From: Bacillota bacterium
Lineage (GTDB): Bacteria > Bacillota > Clostridia > Lachnospirales > Lachnospiraceae
DNA: 64,000 bases
Direction: 5' to 3'
Assembly: GCA_023415635.1 (NCBI GenBank)
Contig: JAEZJV010000046.1
Coordinates: 62,001 to 126,000 of the forward strand
Below the pieces are notes generated by a model. That model ran no database searches. It was not told where the DNA came from and saw only the letters and a list, made by a program, of their open reading frames with translations. A program made the translations under genes and the position numbers. Positions 17,785-26,641 of this stretch are shown piece by piece (the stretch's first letter is position 1; every line of letters starts with the position of its first letter).

Positions 17785-17813
17785 ATGATAATACTAGATG
17801 GAATATTTGTCAA
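17785..17813 (-). promoter_or_regulatory. SigA promoter of the T-box/aminotransferase transcript
   Basis: TTGACA (17813-17808) and TATCAT (17790-17785) are separated by 17 bases on the minus strand, placing the start of transcription about 8 bases before the T-box stem I. The remaining 140 bases up to the kinase gene hold nothing I can name. Confidence 0.8.
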
Positions 17814-17959
17814 GTTATATTTATGTTGAAATGAATTTCATTTTATTACAGCAAAAAGCTTCCTATTTATTTAAGCAAAAAAGTACCAATACTATCATTT
17901 CTTTTATTCACCTAATGATTACTCAGTATTCCTAATCAGCTGTATCTCTGAAATATCCT

Positions 17960-18964
17960 TCAGACATTATTCTCTGTCTTAAGATGATTAACTATAGCTT
18001 CTCGCTTACCTTTATCTACCGGATGACTGTATGCCAGTTCCAAAGCCCATAATACGGCACCTGCGGCAGGCTTGATCTCCAAAAGCATAGGTTTGACTCG
18101 CATTCCTGTATATAAGAAGATACAATTAGTAAAATACTCCAACAATCTGGGACAATTCGTCTTAGTCCAGACCGACCCCGCCAGTACTACCTCAGGGGTC
18201 GTCTGAAAGGTTAAGTTCCTGATACATCCCGAAACTGATTTTGCCTGCTGTCTGGCAATTTCCTGTACTATCTCAACCGCTACCTCATCGTCTGAGTTGG
18301 CAGCATCATAAAGAATGGTAATTAACTCCTTATCCCATTCCCTTCGAGCATAAAACTCTTCATTGATCACATTATATAAATCCGTTGGACCCTCCAATCC
18401 GAACAGCCGCAATATCTGATCTGTAAGAATTGTCTTTGGCCCGCAACGGTAATAATAATCATAAACAGCCTTGACCGCTTGTGCTGCAATAAGAAACCCT
18501 CCCGCATAATCTCCGGAGGCAATACCGATCCCCCCTACCTGAAGGATTTTACCAGTCTCATCGATTCCGGTCACAACCGTACCAGTACCGTTGACACAAC
18601 AGATACCGATGCCGGAAGGACAGCCCGCCTTGATGCCAAGGACGGAATCATTTGATACAATAAATTTTCTAAAGCCTGCTTTTTTCACAATATTACTCAT
18701 GGCAGTCTGCTGAGCCGGCGTATCCACACCTGCCATACCAAAAGCCGCTGCTGCAACACTTGTCCTTGGTATATTGTTCTTCCTCAACAGCTCATCCAAA
18801 TCGGACAGGAGCTTTTCCTCAGCCTCGGCAAACCCGCCATTCAGCACCTCATGACTTCTGCTTCCTGTACGCAGTGAAGCAACAGGTTCTCCCTCCACCG
18901 TAAAAATAAGATAGTCTGTCTTTGTACCTCCGCCATCGACTCCGATGATATATTCCTTATTCAT
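17960..18964 (-). CDS. BadF/BadG-type sugar kinase (N-acetylglucosamine kinase-like)
   Basis: A 334-residue ASKHA-fold kinase. The phosphate-1 motif DGGGTKTDYLIF (10-21), SNDSVLGIKAG, CVNGTGTVVTGID and the adenosine motif VVLAGSVWTKT are visible. The family includes N-acetylglucosamine kinase and glucoside kinases. The frame runs to 19003, but GGAGGAG sits 4-6 bases before the ATG at 18964. This also gives a 25-base gap to the GH4 gene instead of an overlap. Third gene of LacI-GH4-kinase. It may phosphorylate a non-PTS disaccharide at the 6-position to feed the GH4 enzyme, which needs a 6-phospho substrate. Confidence 0.83.
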   Translation of the reverse strand: MNKEYIIGVDGGGTKTDYLIFTVEGEPVASLRTGSRSHEVLNGGFAEAEEKLLSDLDELLRKNNIPRTSVAAAAFGMAGVDTPAQQTAMSNIVKKAGFRKFIVSNDSVLGIKAGCPSGIGICCVNGTGTVVTGIDETGKILQVGGIGIASGDYAGGFLIAAQAVKAVYDYYYRCGPKTILTDQILRLFGLEGPTDLYNVINEEFYARREWDKELITILYDAANSDDEVAVEIVQEIARQQAKSVSGCIRNLTFQTTPEVVLAGSVWTKTNCPRLLEYFTNCIFLYTGMRVKPMLLEIKPAAGAVLWALELAYSHPVDKGKREAIVNHLKTENNV

Positions 18965-18989
18965 AGTCTCCTCCGTTCTTTGGTCTACC

Positions 18990-20276
18990 TTATCTATAGA
19001 CAAACTGTGGGAGATACGCTCTGTGAGCCTGTTTCATCTCCTCATAACACTGCTTGGCCATGTGATAATCACCTATCAGAGGATGGATGAGCAGAGCCCT
19101 CATCGCTTCCTCATCATCTCCATTGACGGCGGCCATCACCGTATGGCGTTCATACGCCTTAACTGTCCGCATCAGTTCCATAACATGCTGATTATTGAAG
19201 TTTTGAACCGGAATAGGCTTTGCACCGGATCTGCCAATAACCGCCGGAATTTCCACCGTATCCTCATCCTCCATAAATTCCAGAGCCCCTTGATTTCTTA
19301 CATTAACGACATGAATTTCCTGCTTATCATTGTAGATTGCATCAACTAGTGAGATAGCCGCCTCGGAATATCGGGCACCACCGCGGCTTTCTAACTCCGT
19401 CGGCTTATCCTTCAACTCCTCCTGCTGATAAAGCGTGAGCAGCCGCTCTTCGATTTCCATACAAATCTCTCCACGGCATTTCTCTTCTTCCAATAAATGC
19501 TTCAGCTTATCGTCTCGGTAATAAAAATACTCCAGATAGGAGGAGGGTATTGCCCCGATCGTCTTAATCAGCTCTGTATCAAAGCCCTGCAAAGGAATAT
19601 TCTTCATTCCCTTTCCCTGCACTCCCTGCTTCAGTGCCTCATCTAGCAGCTCCCGATCCCCCTTTTTGATTCCAGTAATAAAGCTTAAATGATTTAATCC
19701 GACATATTGAATATCCAACTTCTTCTCACCTAAAGACTGCTCCACCTCCGCAAACATGTTAATTGGAACGTTACATAAGCCTAAGGTCTTAATACTCGAG
19801 TACTTCTGCAGGGCCTCCGCCAATATCCCGGAAGGGTTAGAAAAGTTAATCAGCCAGGCTTCAGGGCATAGCTGTTCCATCTTTCCGGTAATTTGAAGCA
19901 TGGCAGGAATGGTACGAAGAGCTTTGAAAAATCCACCGATGCCTGTGGTTTCCTGCCCGATCAGACCATACTTTAGTGGTATTTTCTCATCCAGTATCCT
20001 GCAGGGCAATTTACCGACTCTGATTTGGGAGAGGACATAATCCGCCCCGGCTAAAGCAGGCTCCAGCTCCAGGGTGAAGGATATCCTAATATTTATCCCG
20101 GCTTTCTCAATCATTCTGCGGCATAGTCCTCCGACAATCTCCAGCTTTGGCTTGTCAATGTCCATCAGGACGAGTTCGGTGACTGGAAGAGACTGACTGC
20201 GAAGGATGATGCCCTCGATTAGTTCCGGTGTATAGGTACTACCGGCACCGATAATAGCAATTTTTAATTTATGCAT
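18990..20276 (-). CDS. GH4 family 6-phospho-glycosidase (6-phospho-beta-glucosidase like)
   Basis: A 428-residue NAD- and metal-dependent glycoside hydrolase of family 4. The Rossmann motif GAGSTYTPE (10-18), NFSNPSG (144-150), metal ligand Cys168 in GLCNVPIN and His196 in GLNHLSF are all in place, and the GAR(Y) segment SRGGARYSEAAISLVDAI follows. Family 4 enzymes cleave 6-phosphorylated disaccharides by oxidation-elimination at C3; the Cys-Asn-Val-Pro motif fits the 6-phospho-beta-glucosidase branch. AAGGAG lies 7 bases before the ATG. The start overlaps the LacI gene by 8 bases. No PTS gene is nearby. Confidence 0.88.
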   Translation of the reverse strand: MHKLKIAIIGAGSTYTPELIEGIILRSQSLPVTELVLMDIDKPKLEIVGGLCRRMIEKAGINIRISFTLELEPALAGADYVLSQIRVGKLPCRILDEKIPLKYGLIGQETTGIGGFFKALRTIPAMLQITGKMEQLCPEAWLINFSNPSGILAEALQKYSSIKTLGLCNVPINMFAEVEQSLGEKKLDIQYVGLNHLSFITGIKKGDRELLDEALKQGVQGKGMKNIPLQGFDTELIKTIGAIPSSYLEYFYYRDDKLKHLLEEEKCRGEICMEIEERLLTLYQQEELKDKPTELESRGGARYSEAAISLVDAIYNDKQEIHVVNVRNQGALEFMEDEDTVEIPAVIGRSGAKPIPVQNFNNQHVMELMRTVKAYERHTVMAAVNGDDEEAMRALLIHPLIGDYHMAKQCYEEMKQAHRAYLPQFVYR

Positions 20277-21285
20277 TATACTGCTCCTTTCGATTGTCGT
20301 ATTGTCTTGTTGACTCCTTCACTGCCATTTTGGGAGGATACTTTATGGTAAAAAAGGTGCTTTCCTTCTTATCAATGATAGAAAGCAGTTGTTCCACTGC
20401 ACTCTGTGCTATCTCCTCTGCCGGTTGCCTTACAGAGGTAATTCGTGGTACGTAATGATTGGCAAGCAAACTATCGTCATAGCCGCATACCGAGATATCC
20501 TCCGGCACCTTTAAGCCCAGATCCTTAATCGCATTGATTGCACCCACGGCAATATGATCATCAAAGGCAAATACCGCACTAGATAAGGTCCCTGCAGCAT
20601 TCCATTTCATGATTGCTCGATAACCTGTCAGTTGATCATACTCACCGTTCTCAATCACATAGGGTTGAAGAGAAGCTTCAGCCAATGCTCTACAGGCTCC
20701 CAATTGCCGTTCCATCGTTGACATACTGTCTGCTTCTGCTCCAATCAACCCAATTCTTGTATGTCCGAGATCAAGCAAATGCCTGACCGCCATATATCCA
20801 CCGGCAATATTATCAGTAAGGACTGAGGTGATGTCTTCCTTCATGGTCTGATTATCGATTACCACAAACGGTATTTTCTTAGATTTGAAAATATCGATAA
20901 AATATTTTTCTCTGTTATATACCAAAAGTATTGCACCGTCCACACGGTTCTGACTCAAAAAAGCTGTATTAATATGCTCACTGCTCCCATCACATATGGA
21001 AAGGGTCAACAGATAGCCTCTGTACAACAGCTGCTCGTTCACCTCTTTGACAATGTTGTTTAAAAATTCATCACCCAGGTCAGATATAAATAGCGCAATA
21101 ACATTGGTCCTTCCTGTAGCCAGAGTTTTTGCCGCCGCACTTGGGATATATCCCAATTCATCAATCGCTTCCAGGACTTTTTTCCGATTGCTTTCACGGA
21201 CATTGGGGGAATTGCTGATTACCCTGGATACCGTAACATAAGATACCCCGCTCCTCTTCACCACATCCTCAATTGTAACCTTCAC
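20269..21285 (-). CDS. LacI family transcriptional regulator of the GH4/kinase operon
   Basis: A 338-residue LacI/GalR repressor. The N-terminal helix-turn-helix VTIEDVVKRSGVSYVTVSRV (3-22) is followed by the hinge helix AAKTLATGRTN. The ligand domain has VIALFISDLGDEF, DNIAGGYMAVRHLLDLGHTR and CGYDDSLLANHYVPRITSVRQ. It starts with GTG preceded by GGAGG at 5 bases. First gene of a three-gene operon, presumably autoregulated in response to the beta-glucoside or its phosphate. Confidence 0.9.
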   Translation of the reverse strand: MKVTIEDVVKRSGVSYVTVSRVISNSPNVRESNRKKVLEAIDELGYIPSAAAKTLATGRTNVIALFISDLGDEFLNNIVKEVNEQLLYRGYLLTLSICDGSSEHINTAFLSQNRVDGAILLVYNREKYFIDIFKSKKIPFVVIDNQTMKEDITSVLTDNIAGGYMAVRHLLDLGHTRIGLIGAEADSMSTMERQLGACRALAEASLQPYVIENGEYDQLTGYRAIMKWNAAGTLSSAVFAFDDHIAVGAINAIKDLGLKVPEDISVCGYDDSLLANHYVPRITSVRQPAEEIAQSAVEQLLSIIDKKESTFFTIKYPPKMAVKESTRQYDNRKEQYNA

Positions 21286-21760
21286 CGTTACCTCCGTTCC
21301 TGCATAAGTTTTTTCTCTTCCAAGGGTTTAACCTGGTTGAGTTGCTCTTTTATTTGTTATAGGTGTGATCCTTATTATTAAAATATATATGCGTATATAT
21401 TTTCTTACCAATATAATACATCATCTTTGATATAAATGTCAATATTATTCCATTAATTATTTATTTAAATCCATAATATCTGTTATTACTCCTGAAATAA
21501 ATGATTATATCATCTTATTAAGCAATAATAATTTCACTATAGTATATGCGTATTAAATTATATCAGAAGGTTATGTAAGCAGGTATCAGAAGAAATCTTT
21601 AAAAAGATATTTTTCCCTACATATTTCTACTCAATATCTCAGAAATATGATTTTCATATTGTTATTCGACAATATGATACACATTTTGCCCTCTCAGTGA
21701 ATACTATATAATTGGGTAGCGTAATTACCCATATCAGTAAAATATTAAGGAGATGAGACA
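21286..21760. other. Divergent intergenic region with inverted repeats
   Basis: This 475-base AT-rich region holds no gene. A 10-base inverted repeat (21380-21389 with 21394-21403, centre TGCG) lies about 100 bases before the LacI start and is a candidate operator; a related TATATGCGTAT occurs near 21544. A second exact repeat (21654-21662 with 21669-21677) and GGGTA/TACCC around 21714-21730 precede the SPOCS gene. Confidence 0.45.
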
Positions 21761-22582
21761 ATGGATGCTTATAAATCACACTCTTCAGAATCTGTTCACG
21801 CAGCATTATCCTCCTCTTCCTGTAGTGAAGTTGAATGTAATGCATCTGTAATCAGCGCAGATACTCTTCCAAAAGCAGATAACTATCCTTGGTGGGGAGG
21901 CAATTTCAAGGTTCCTAAAGTTTTATCAGAATTTATTGTTCAGATTGACTCAGAATCAAAGATCAGACTGAATGAGCCTGCTTATGAGATAAAAAGAATT
22001 GAAAAACAGATTTTTTTAACACAATGCAGATATATCCCTCCTACCAACAAGGTGTTCCTAGAAGGCTATATCAGGAAAAATATTGAATATGCGTCAAAAA
22101 GCTGTACGAGAAACCATACCATATCCGGTAACATCAAAGATACCACTGTTCATGTTCCGTTTAAAGCTTATACAAAAGTTGATTTCTTTGGTAATCCACC
22201 TCATATTGTTCCGAATCCACCTGCATTGGTAGCAAGATATTTCGATGAAAAGAGGATGGGAAAAGATATCAGAGAAGCAGACCGATCAAATATCGAGATT
22301 TTTAACGAGCCCGTATATTGCGAACTGGAATGGTCAGCAGTCTATGATGCTGATATCGATCATAAAGGTATTCCTATTGATTGTATGATTAACGAGGAAG
22401 AGTTTCAGGAATTTACAGATAAGTCTGTTATCTATATCTGTATAAAGCTGCTTCAAAAGCAGCAGGTTTGCTGGCCTGAGCATCTGATTCCGAAAAAGGA
22501 GGAAGCTAAGGATATGCCTTATCCGATGAATACTCCCTGGGATACACCGATGGATCACCTTCCGGATAAGGGAGTAAGCTGA
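21761..22582 (+). CDS. SPOCS (DUF3794-like) protein, probable spore coat or exosporium component
   Basis: A 273-residue soluble protein with a Ser-rich N-terminus (about 1-35). It then shows the SPOCS-type pattern VPKVLSEFIVQIDSESKIRL (about 51-70) and EIKRIEKQIFLTQCRYIP, followed by a second region with KVFLEGYIRKNIEYASKSC and VPFKAYTKVDF. Similar domains occur in SipL and in the clostridial exosporium protein CsxC. No signal peptide or LysM domain is seen, unlike SipL. An AAGGAG precedes the ATG. It stands alone on the plus strand, ending in a strong bidirectional terminator. Spore location is inferred from the family. Confidence 0.7.
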   Translation: MDAYKSHSSESVHAALSSSSCSEVECNASVISADTLPKADNYPWWGGNFKVPKVLSEFIVQIDSESKIRLNEPAYEIKRIEKQIFLTQCRYIPPTNKVFLEGYIRKNIEYASKSCTRNHTISGNIKDTTVHVPFKAYTKVDFFGNPPHIVPNPPALVARYFDEKRMGKDIREADRSNIEIFNEPVYCELEWSAVYDADIDHKGIPIDCMINEEEFQEFTDKSVIYICIKLLQKQQVCWPEHLIPKKEEAKDMPYPMNTPWDTPMDHLPDKGVS

Positions 22583-22619
22583 CTGTCCTAATGATTGCAG
22601 CAAATAGATAACAATTTAA

Positions 22620-22650
22620 GGCCTATGCCAGGATAAACCTGGTATAGGCC
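22620..22650. terminator. Bidirectional terminator between SPOCS gene and phosphoketolase gene
   Basis: Perfect 13-base arms apart from one G-U pair (22620-22632 and 22638-22650) enclose a 5-base loop, followed by TATTT on the plus strand and a T-rich stretch on the minus strand. It serves two convergent genes. Confidence 0.8.
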
Positions 22651-22711
22651 TATTTAATAACCGCTTACCATTTCCGTTCACTATCCTGCATGAAGCTTAC
22701 GGTCGGTTAGT

Positions 22712-25105
22712 CTATATTCCACACATCCATTTCCAATCTCTTACCTCCGGAAGGTCTTGGCCATGCTCATGAATGTATTGTTTATGTTCCACAAGCTTGT
22801 CATTCATCTTCTGAATCAGATATGCTCCGCGGTTGCCAAGCTGAGGCAGACGCAGGATTACCTTCTTAACCAGGTTGAAACGGTCTATCTCGTTCTGTAC
22901 GCGCATATCAAATGGTGTAGTAATGGTTCCTTCTTCACGGTAGCCGCACACATGGAGATTTCGGTTACGACGGTGATAAGTTAGTTCATGGATCATTGTC
23001 GGATACCCGTGAAAGGCAAATATAATTGGCTTATCCCTGGTAAACAATGCGTCATACTCAGCATCGGTCAAGCCATGAGGATGCTGGCTGTGAGGCTGTA
23101 GCTTCATCAGATCCACGACATTGATGACACGGATCTTAATTTCAGGCATATAATTACGTAACATCGTAACAGCAGCCATCGTTTCCAATGTAGGGGTATC
23201 ACCGCAGCAGGCCAATACTACATCCGGTTCCTGTCCCTGATCATTACTAGCCCAATCCCATATACCGATGCCCTGGGTACAATGCTTGACAGCCTGCTCC
23301 ATTGTCAGCCACTGAGGACGAGGATGCTTCGAGGTAACCATAACATTAACATAGTTTTTGCTTCTGATACAGTGATCAAAGGTAGATAGTAAGGTATTTG
23401 TATCCGGTGGCAGATAAAGACGTACAACGTCTGCCTTTTTATTGGCAATATGATCCAGGAAGCCCGGATCCTGATGTGTAAAGCCGTTATGATCCTGTTG
23501 CCATACGTTAGAGGTAAGAATCAGATTCAATGAGGCTATCTTCTGTCTCCAGGGAAGCTCATTACATACCTTAAGCCACTTTGCATGCTGCGCAGCCATG
23601 GAATCCACTGTTCTGATAAATGCCTCGTAGCTGGCGAAGAAACCGTGGCGTCCTGTCAGTAAGTAACCCTCCAGCCAGCCCTCACACATATGCTCGCTGA
23701 GCATGGAGTCCATAACCCGTCCTTCACTTGAAAGAAACTCGTCATAATCATACTTCTCTGCATTCCAGTCGCGGCTAGTTACCTCAAATACCTTATTCAA
23801 CCGATTTGACATAGTTTCATCCGGACCGAAGATACGAAAGTTCCTGCTTTCCGCATTCAGCTTGAAGATATCACGAATAAATCCTCCCAGCTCCATCATG
23901 TCCTGTGCCTCCACCGAACCCGGTGCGGGAACATTGATACCGTAGGTTTTAAAATCAGGAAGGCGAAGGTCTCTTAAAAGCTTACCCCCGTTGGCATGGG
24001 GATTGGAGCCAATTCTATAATCACCGACGGGAGTCAGTGCTTTAAGCTCAGAGATCAAGCGATAATTTTCGTCGAACAGCTCCTCTGGATGATAGCTCTC
24101 CAGCCATTCCTTCAACAGCTGCAGATGCCCGGGTTCCTCCATGGATAAGGGAACCTGATGTGCACGGAAGGTACCTTCAATCTGCTTACCATCTACCATC
24201 TTCGGCCCGGTCCATCCTTTTGGAGTGTTCAGTACAATCATCGGCCATACAGGTCTTGTTGTATCCCGGTTCTCTCGTGCATGCCTTTGAATCGCCTTAA
24301 TTTCTTCTATCACCGTATCCAGAGTCTCTGCCATTAACCGATGCATCGGCATCGGATCTCCGCCTTCGACGAAATACGGTTTCCATCCACAGCCTTCAAA
24401 GAATTTTTGTATTTCTTCATGGGACATACGAGCGAAAATCGAGGGATTACTGATTTTATACCCATTTAGATGCAGAATGGGTAATACTGCCCCGTCAGTT
24501 ACTGCATTCAGAAACTTATTGGATTGCCAAGAGGTCGCGAGAGCCGCAGTTTCTGCCTCACCATCACCAACAATGCATGCTGTAATCAGGTCGGGATTAT
24601 CAAAAACTGATCCAAAGGCATGTGCAATGGAATAACCAAGCTCTCCTCCTTCATTGATGGATCCCGGAGTTTCAGGCGCAACATGGCTTGAGATACCACC
24701 AGGAAAGGAAAACTGCTTGAACAGCTTCTTCATTCCGTCCTCGTCCCTGCTTACATCAGGATAAATCTCACTATAGGTCCCCTCTAAATAGGTATTGGCA
24801 ACAAAGAAGTTACCACCATGTCCAGGACCTGAGATCAGGATCATATCCTGATCATACTTTTTAATAACACGGTTTAAATGAGTATACACAAAATTTTGTC
24901 CGGGTACCGTTCCCCAGTGTCCTACGATTTTCTTCTTGATATGCTCCATCGTAAGCGGTTTTCTCAGCAATGGATTATCTAATAAATATAATTGGCCTGC
25001 TGCAAGATAATTGGTTGCTCGCCAGTATGCATTCATTTTTTCCAGATAAGTATCTGTAAGGGGTCCCTTTTCCTCTATATTTACCGTTTGCATTAAATCT
25101 GCCAT
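22712..25105 (-). CDS. xfp: Xylulose-5-phosphate/fructose-6-phosphate phosphoketolase
   Basis: A 797-residue TPP enzyme splitting xylulose 5-phosphate (and probably fructose 6-phosphate) with phosphate into acetyl phosphate plus glyceraldehyde 3-phosphate or erythrose 4-phosphate. It has GPGHGG (93-98), SFPGGISSHVAPETPGSINE, the TPP/metal motif GDGEAETAALATSW (179-192) and GRHGFFASYEAF. Length is in the usual 790-825 range. The frame continues to 25150, but AGGAGAG is 8 bases before the ATG at 25105. It has its own promoter and terminator. With two pentose-capable importers nearby it suggests a phosphoketolase route for pentoses. Confidence 0.97.
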   Translation of the reverse strand: MADLMQTVNIEEKGPLTDTYLEKMNAYWRATNYLAAGQLYLLDNPLLRKPLTMEHIKKKIVGHWGTVPGQNFVYTHLNRVIKKYDQDMILISGPGHGGNFFVANTYLEGTYSEIYPDVSRDEDGMKKLFKQFSFPGGISSHVAPETPGSINEGGELGYSIAHAFGSVFDNPDLITACIVGDGEAETAALATSWQSNKFLNAVTDGAVLPILHLNGYKISNPSIFARMSHEEIQKFFEGCGWKPYFVEGGDPMPMHRLMAETLDTVIEEIKAIQRHARENRDTTRPVWPMIVLNTPKGWTGPKMVDGKQIEGTFRAHQVPLSMEEPGHLQLLKEWLESYHPEELFDENYRLISELKALTPVGDYRIGSNPHANGGKLLRDLRLPDFKTYGINVPAPGSVEAQDMMELGGFIRDIFKLNAESRNFRIFGPDETMSNRLNKVFEVTSRDWNAEKYDYDEFLSSEGRVMDSMLSEHMCEGWLEGYLLTGRHGFFASYEAFIRTVDSMAAQHAKWLKVCNELPWRQKIASLNLILTSNVWQQDHNGFTHQDPGFLDHIANKKADVVRLYLPPDTNTLLSTFDHCIRSKNYVNVMVTSKHPRPQWLTMEQAVKHCTQGIGIWDWASNDQGQEPDVVLACCGDTPTLETMAAVTMLRNYMPEIKIRVINVVDLMKLQPHSQHPHGLTDAEYDALFTRDKPIIFAFHGYPTMIHELTYHRRNRNLHVCGYREEGTITTPFDMRVQNEIDRFNLVKKVILRLPQLGNRGAYLIQKMNDKLVEHKQYIHEHGQDLPEVRDWKWMCGI

Positions 25106-25170
25106 AAGAACAACTCTCCTTTCAATATCGGTTATGAGTATAATTACCACTTATTTCTATGTATTACAAT

Positions 25171-25199
25171 ATGATATAATATTCTTTCAACTTAGTCAA
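25171..25199 (-). promoter_or_regulatory. Promoter of the phosphoketolase gene
   Basis: TTGACT (25199-25194) and TATCAT (25176-25171) are 17 bases apart on the minus strand, about 65 bases upstream of the phosphoketolase ATG. Confidence 0.65.
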
Positions 25200-25288
25200 T
25201 TATTGTTTATTTTCTGTCAACAAATATATAATATATGAATTATCATTCATCTATGACTGATATTTGACTCTTCAATTTCTCTCATAAT

Positions 25289-25330
25289 GCAAATCAGGGT
25301 GTGCTTGGATTGAAGCACACCCTGATTTGC
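25289..25330 (-). terminator. Perfect 18-bp hairpin, terminator of the DUF1801 gene
   Basis: Arms 25289-25306 and 25313-25330 are exactly complementary with a 6-base loop, starting 2 bases after the DUF1801 stop. There is no long U-run, but the exceptional stem insulates the phosphoketolase promoter downstream. Confidence 0.7.
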
Positions 25331-25332
25331 AT

Positions 25333-25704
25333 TTACTTATTACTTTTTGCTCTATTTTCTGAAGCACGAAACTCTACAATTCTCCTGATCAGATCATAAG
25401 GTATCGGTTGATCGAGAGGGAACTTTACGGAGCCCTTGCCGCCTTTATATTGAGAAAGTTCTTCTTTGAACATCTCAATACCTGATGGCACAGGATAAAA
25501 TCCGATATGCTTTTGAAATGCTGCAAAATGTATTAAATTACCCTTCAGATAAAAGGTAGGCATTTGATAACTGATTTTTTCTGTTGCATCCGGTACAGTA
25601 TCACGAACGATCTTTCTGATTTTTTGTAGTATGTCTTGAATTTCAAATGGGAACTGGCTGATATAATCATCAATATTATAATAAATAGCTTTTTTATTTT
25701 CCAT
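25333..25704 (-). CDS. DUF1801 family protein (YdhG-like)
   Basis: A 123-residue protein of the DUF1801/YdhG group. Recognisable parts are YISQFPFEIQDILQKIRKIV (about 13-32), ATEKISYQMPTFYL (about 40-53), HIGFYPVPSGIEMF and a basic C-terminal helix. The fold resembles iron-chaperone frataxin-like proteins, but no firm biochemical function is known. It is a single gene ending at a perfect hairpin. The start is the ATG at 25704, with AAAGG a few bases upstream. Confidence 0.82.
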   Translation of the reverse strand: MENKKAIYYNIDDYISQFPFEIQDILQKIRKIVRDTVPDATEKISYQMPTFYLKGNLIHFAAFQKHIGFYPVPSGIEMFKEELSQYKGGKGSVKFPLDQPIPYDLIRRIVEFRASENRAKSNK

Positions 25705-25815
25705 AAAAATACCTGCCTTTCATTCTGCTTCCACCATATTATACCATTCCTTCCATTCACGTACCATATTTATTATGATAGAACCGATTGATGGCTCCGG
25801 TATCTGTAAAAAACA

Positions 25816-25844
25816 TTGACACATGGATATGAACATTATATAAT
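25816..25844 (+). promoter_or_regulatory. Consensus SigA promoter for the SGNH hydrolase gene
   Basis: Perfect hexamers TTGACA (25816-25821) and TATAAT (25839-25844) with 17-base spacing. The inferred start is about 65 bases before the ATG at 25915. A short repeat ATGGTTTCGATACCAT follows near 25867-25882. Confidence 0.85.
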
Positions 25845-25914
25845 GTAGTTATTATTACTACATGATATGGTTTCGATACCATATACTTATTTAGATTGGA
25901 AAGAAGGCCGTAAC

Positions 25915-26628
25915 ATGAAGAAAATAGAAAAAATCGAAGTTCTTGGTGATTCCATATTATTAGGAATTCAGGTTAATCCTGAAAGCAAACGCTATTATAC
26001 AAAAAACGAGATTGATACGAATAGGTTAAGCAATCTGTATTCACTAAAGTTTACTAATGATTCCCGGTTTGGCTGTACAGTAACGAAAGGATATCAGCTT
26101 ATTTGTAAAAAGCTTGAGAAAGGTTGTGATTTTGATGCCATCTTGATGGACTTTGGCGGAAACGATTGCGACTATAAATGGGAGGCGATTGCTGCCAATC
26201 CGTATGGAAGCTTCAAACCGAATACCCCCATTGACCTGTTTATTAGTGAATATACTAAGCTAATCAGAGTAATTAAGAATAATCGGATCATTCCCGTTTT
26301 GACAACCCTTCCACCGCTAGAACCGCAAAGATTTTTTGACTGGTGGTGCAAAAATTTGAATAAAGAGAATGTTATGAAATGGCTTGGCTCAATCAAAGAA
26401 ATATACAATCATCAAGCCTTATATTCCTCCTGCGTTGAAGAGATTGCCAAAAATGAAGACATACCTCTCGTAGATATCAGATCCGCCTTTCTGGAAAGCG
26501 ATAACGTAGGAAGCCTGATCTGCGAAGATGGAACCCATCCCAACTCAGATGGACAAAAGGTCATTACTGAGGTGTTTCAGGATTTCTGCCATAAGCATCT
26601 TATGCAAAATACCCGGCTGCAACCGTGA
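25915..26628 (+). CDS. SGNH/GDSL family hydrolase
   Basis: A 237-residue esterase-type protein. Block I is VLGDSILLGIQ (catalytic Ser about residue 11), block III MDFGGNDCDYKW supplies the oxyanion Asn, and CEDGTHPNSDGQ near the C-terminus supplies the catalytic Asp-x-x-His. The frame extends upstream to 25867, but GAAGG lies 7 bases before the ATG at 25915 and the protein then starts just before strand 1. No signal peptide, so it is cytoplasmic. Substrates of this subfamily (acyl or acetyl esters of sugars) cannot be predicted. Driven by a consensus promoter. Confidence 0.85.
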   Translation: MKKIEKIEVLGDSILLGIQVNPESKRYYTKNEIDTNRLSNLYSLKFTNDSRFGCTVTKGYQLICKKLEKGCDFDAILMDFGGNDCDYKWEAIAANPYGSFKPNTPIDLFISEYTKLIRVIKNNRIIPVLTTLPPLEPQRFFDWWCKNLNKENVMKWLGSIKEIYNHQALYSSCVEEIAKNEDIPLVDIRSAFLESDNVGSLICEDGTHPNSDGQKVITEVFQDFCHKHLMQNTRLQP

Positions 26629-26641
26629 CAGAACCTCAGAG

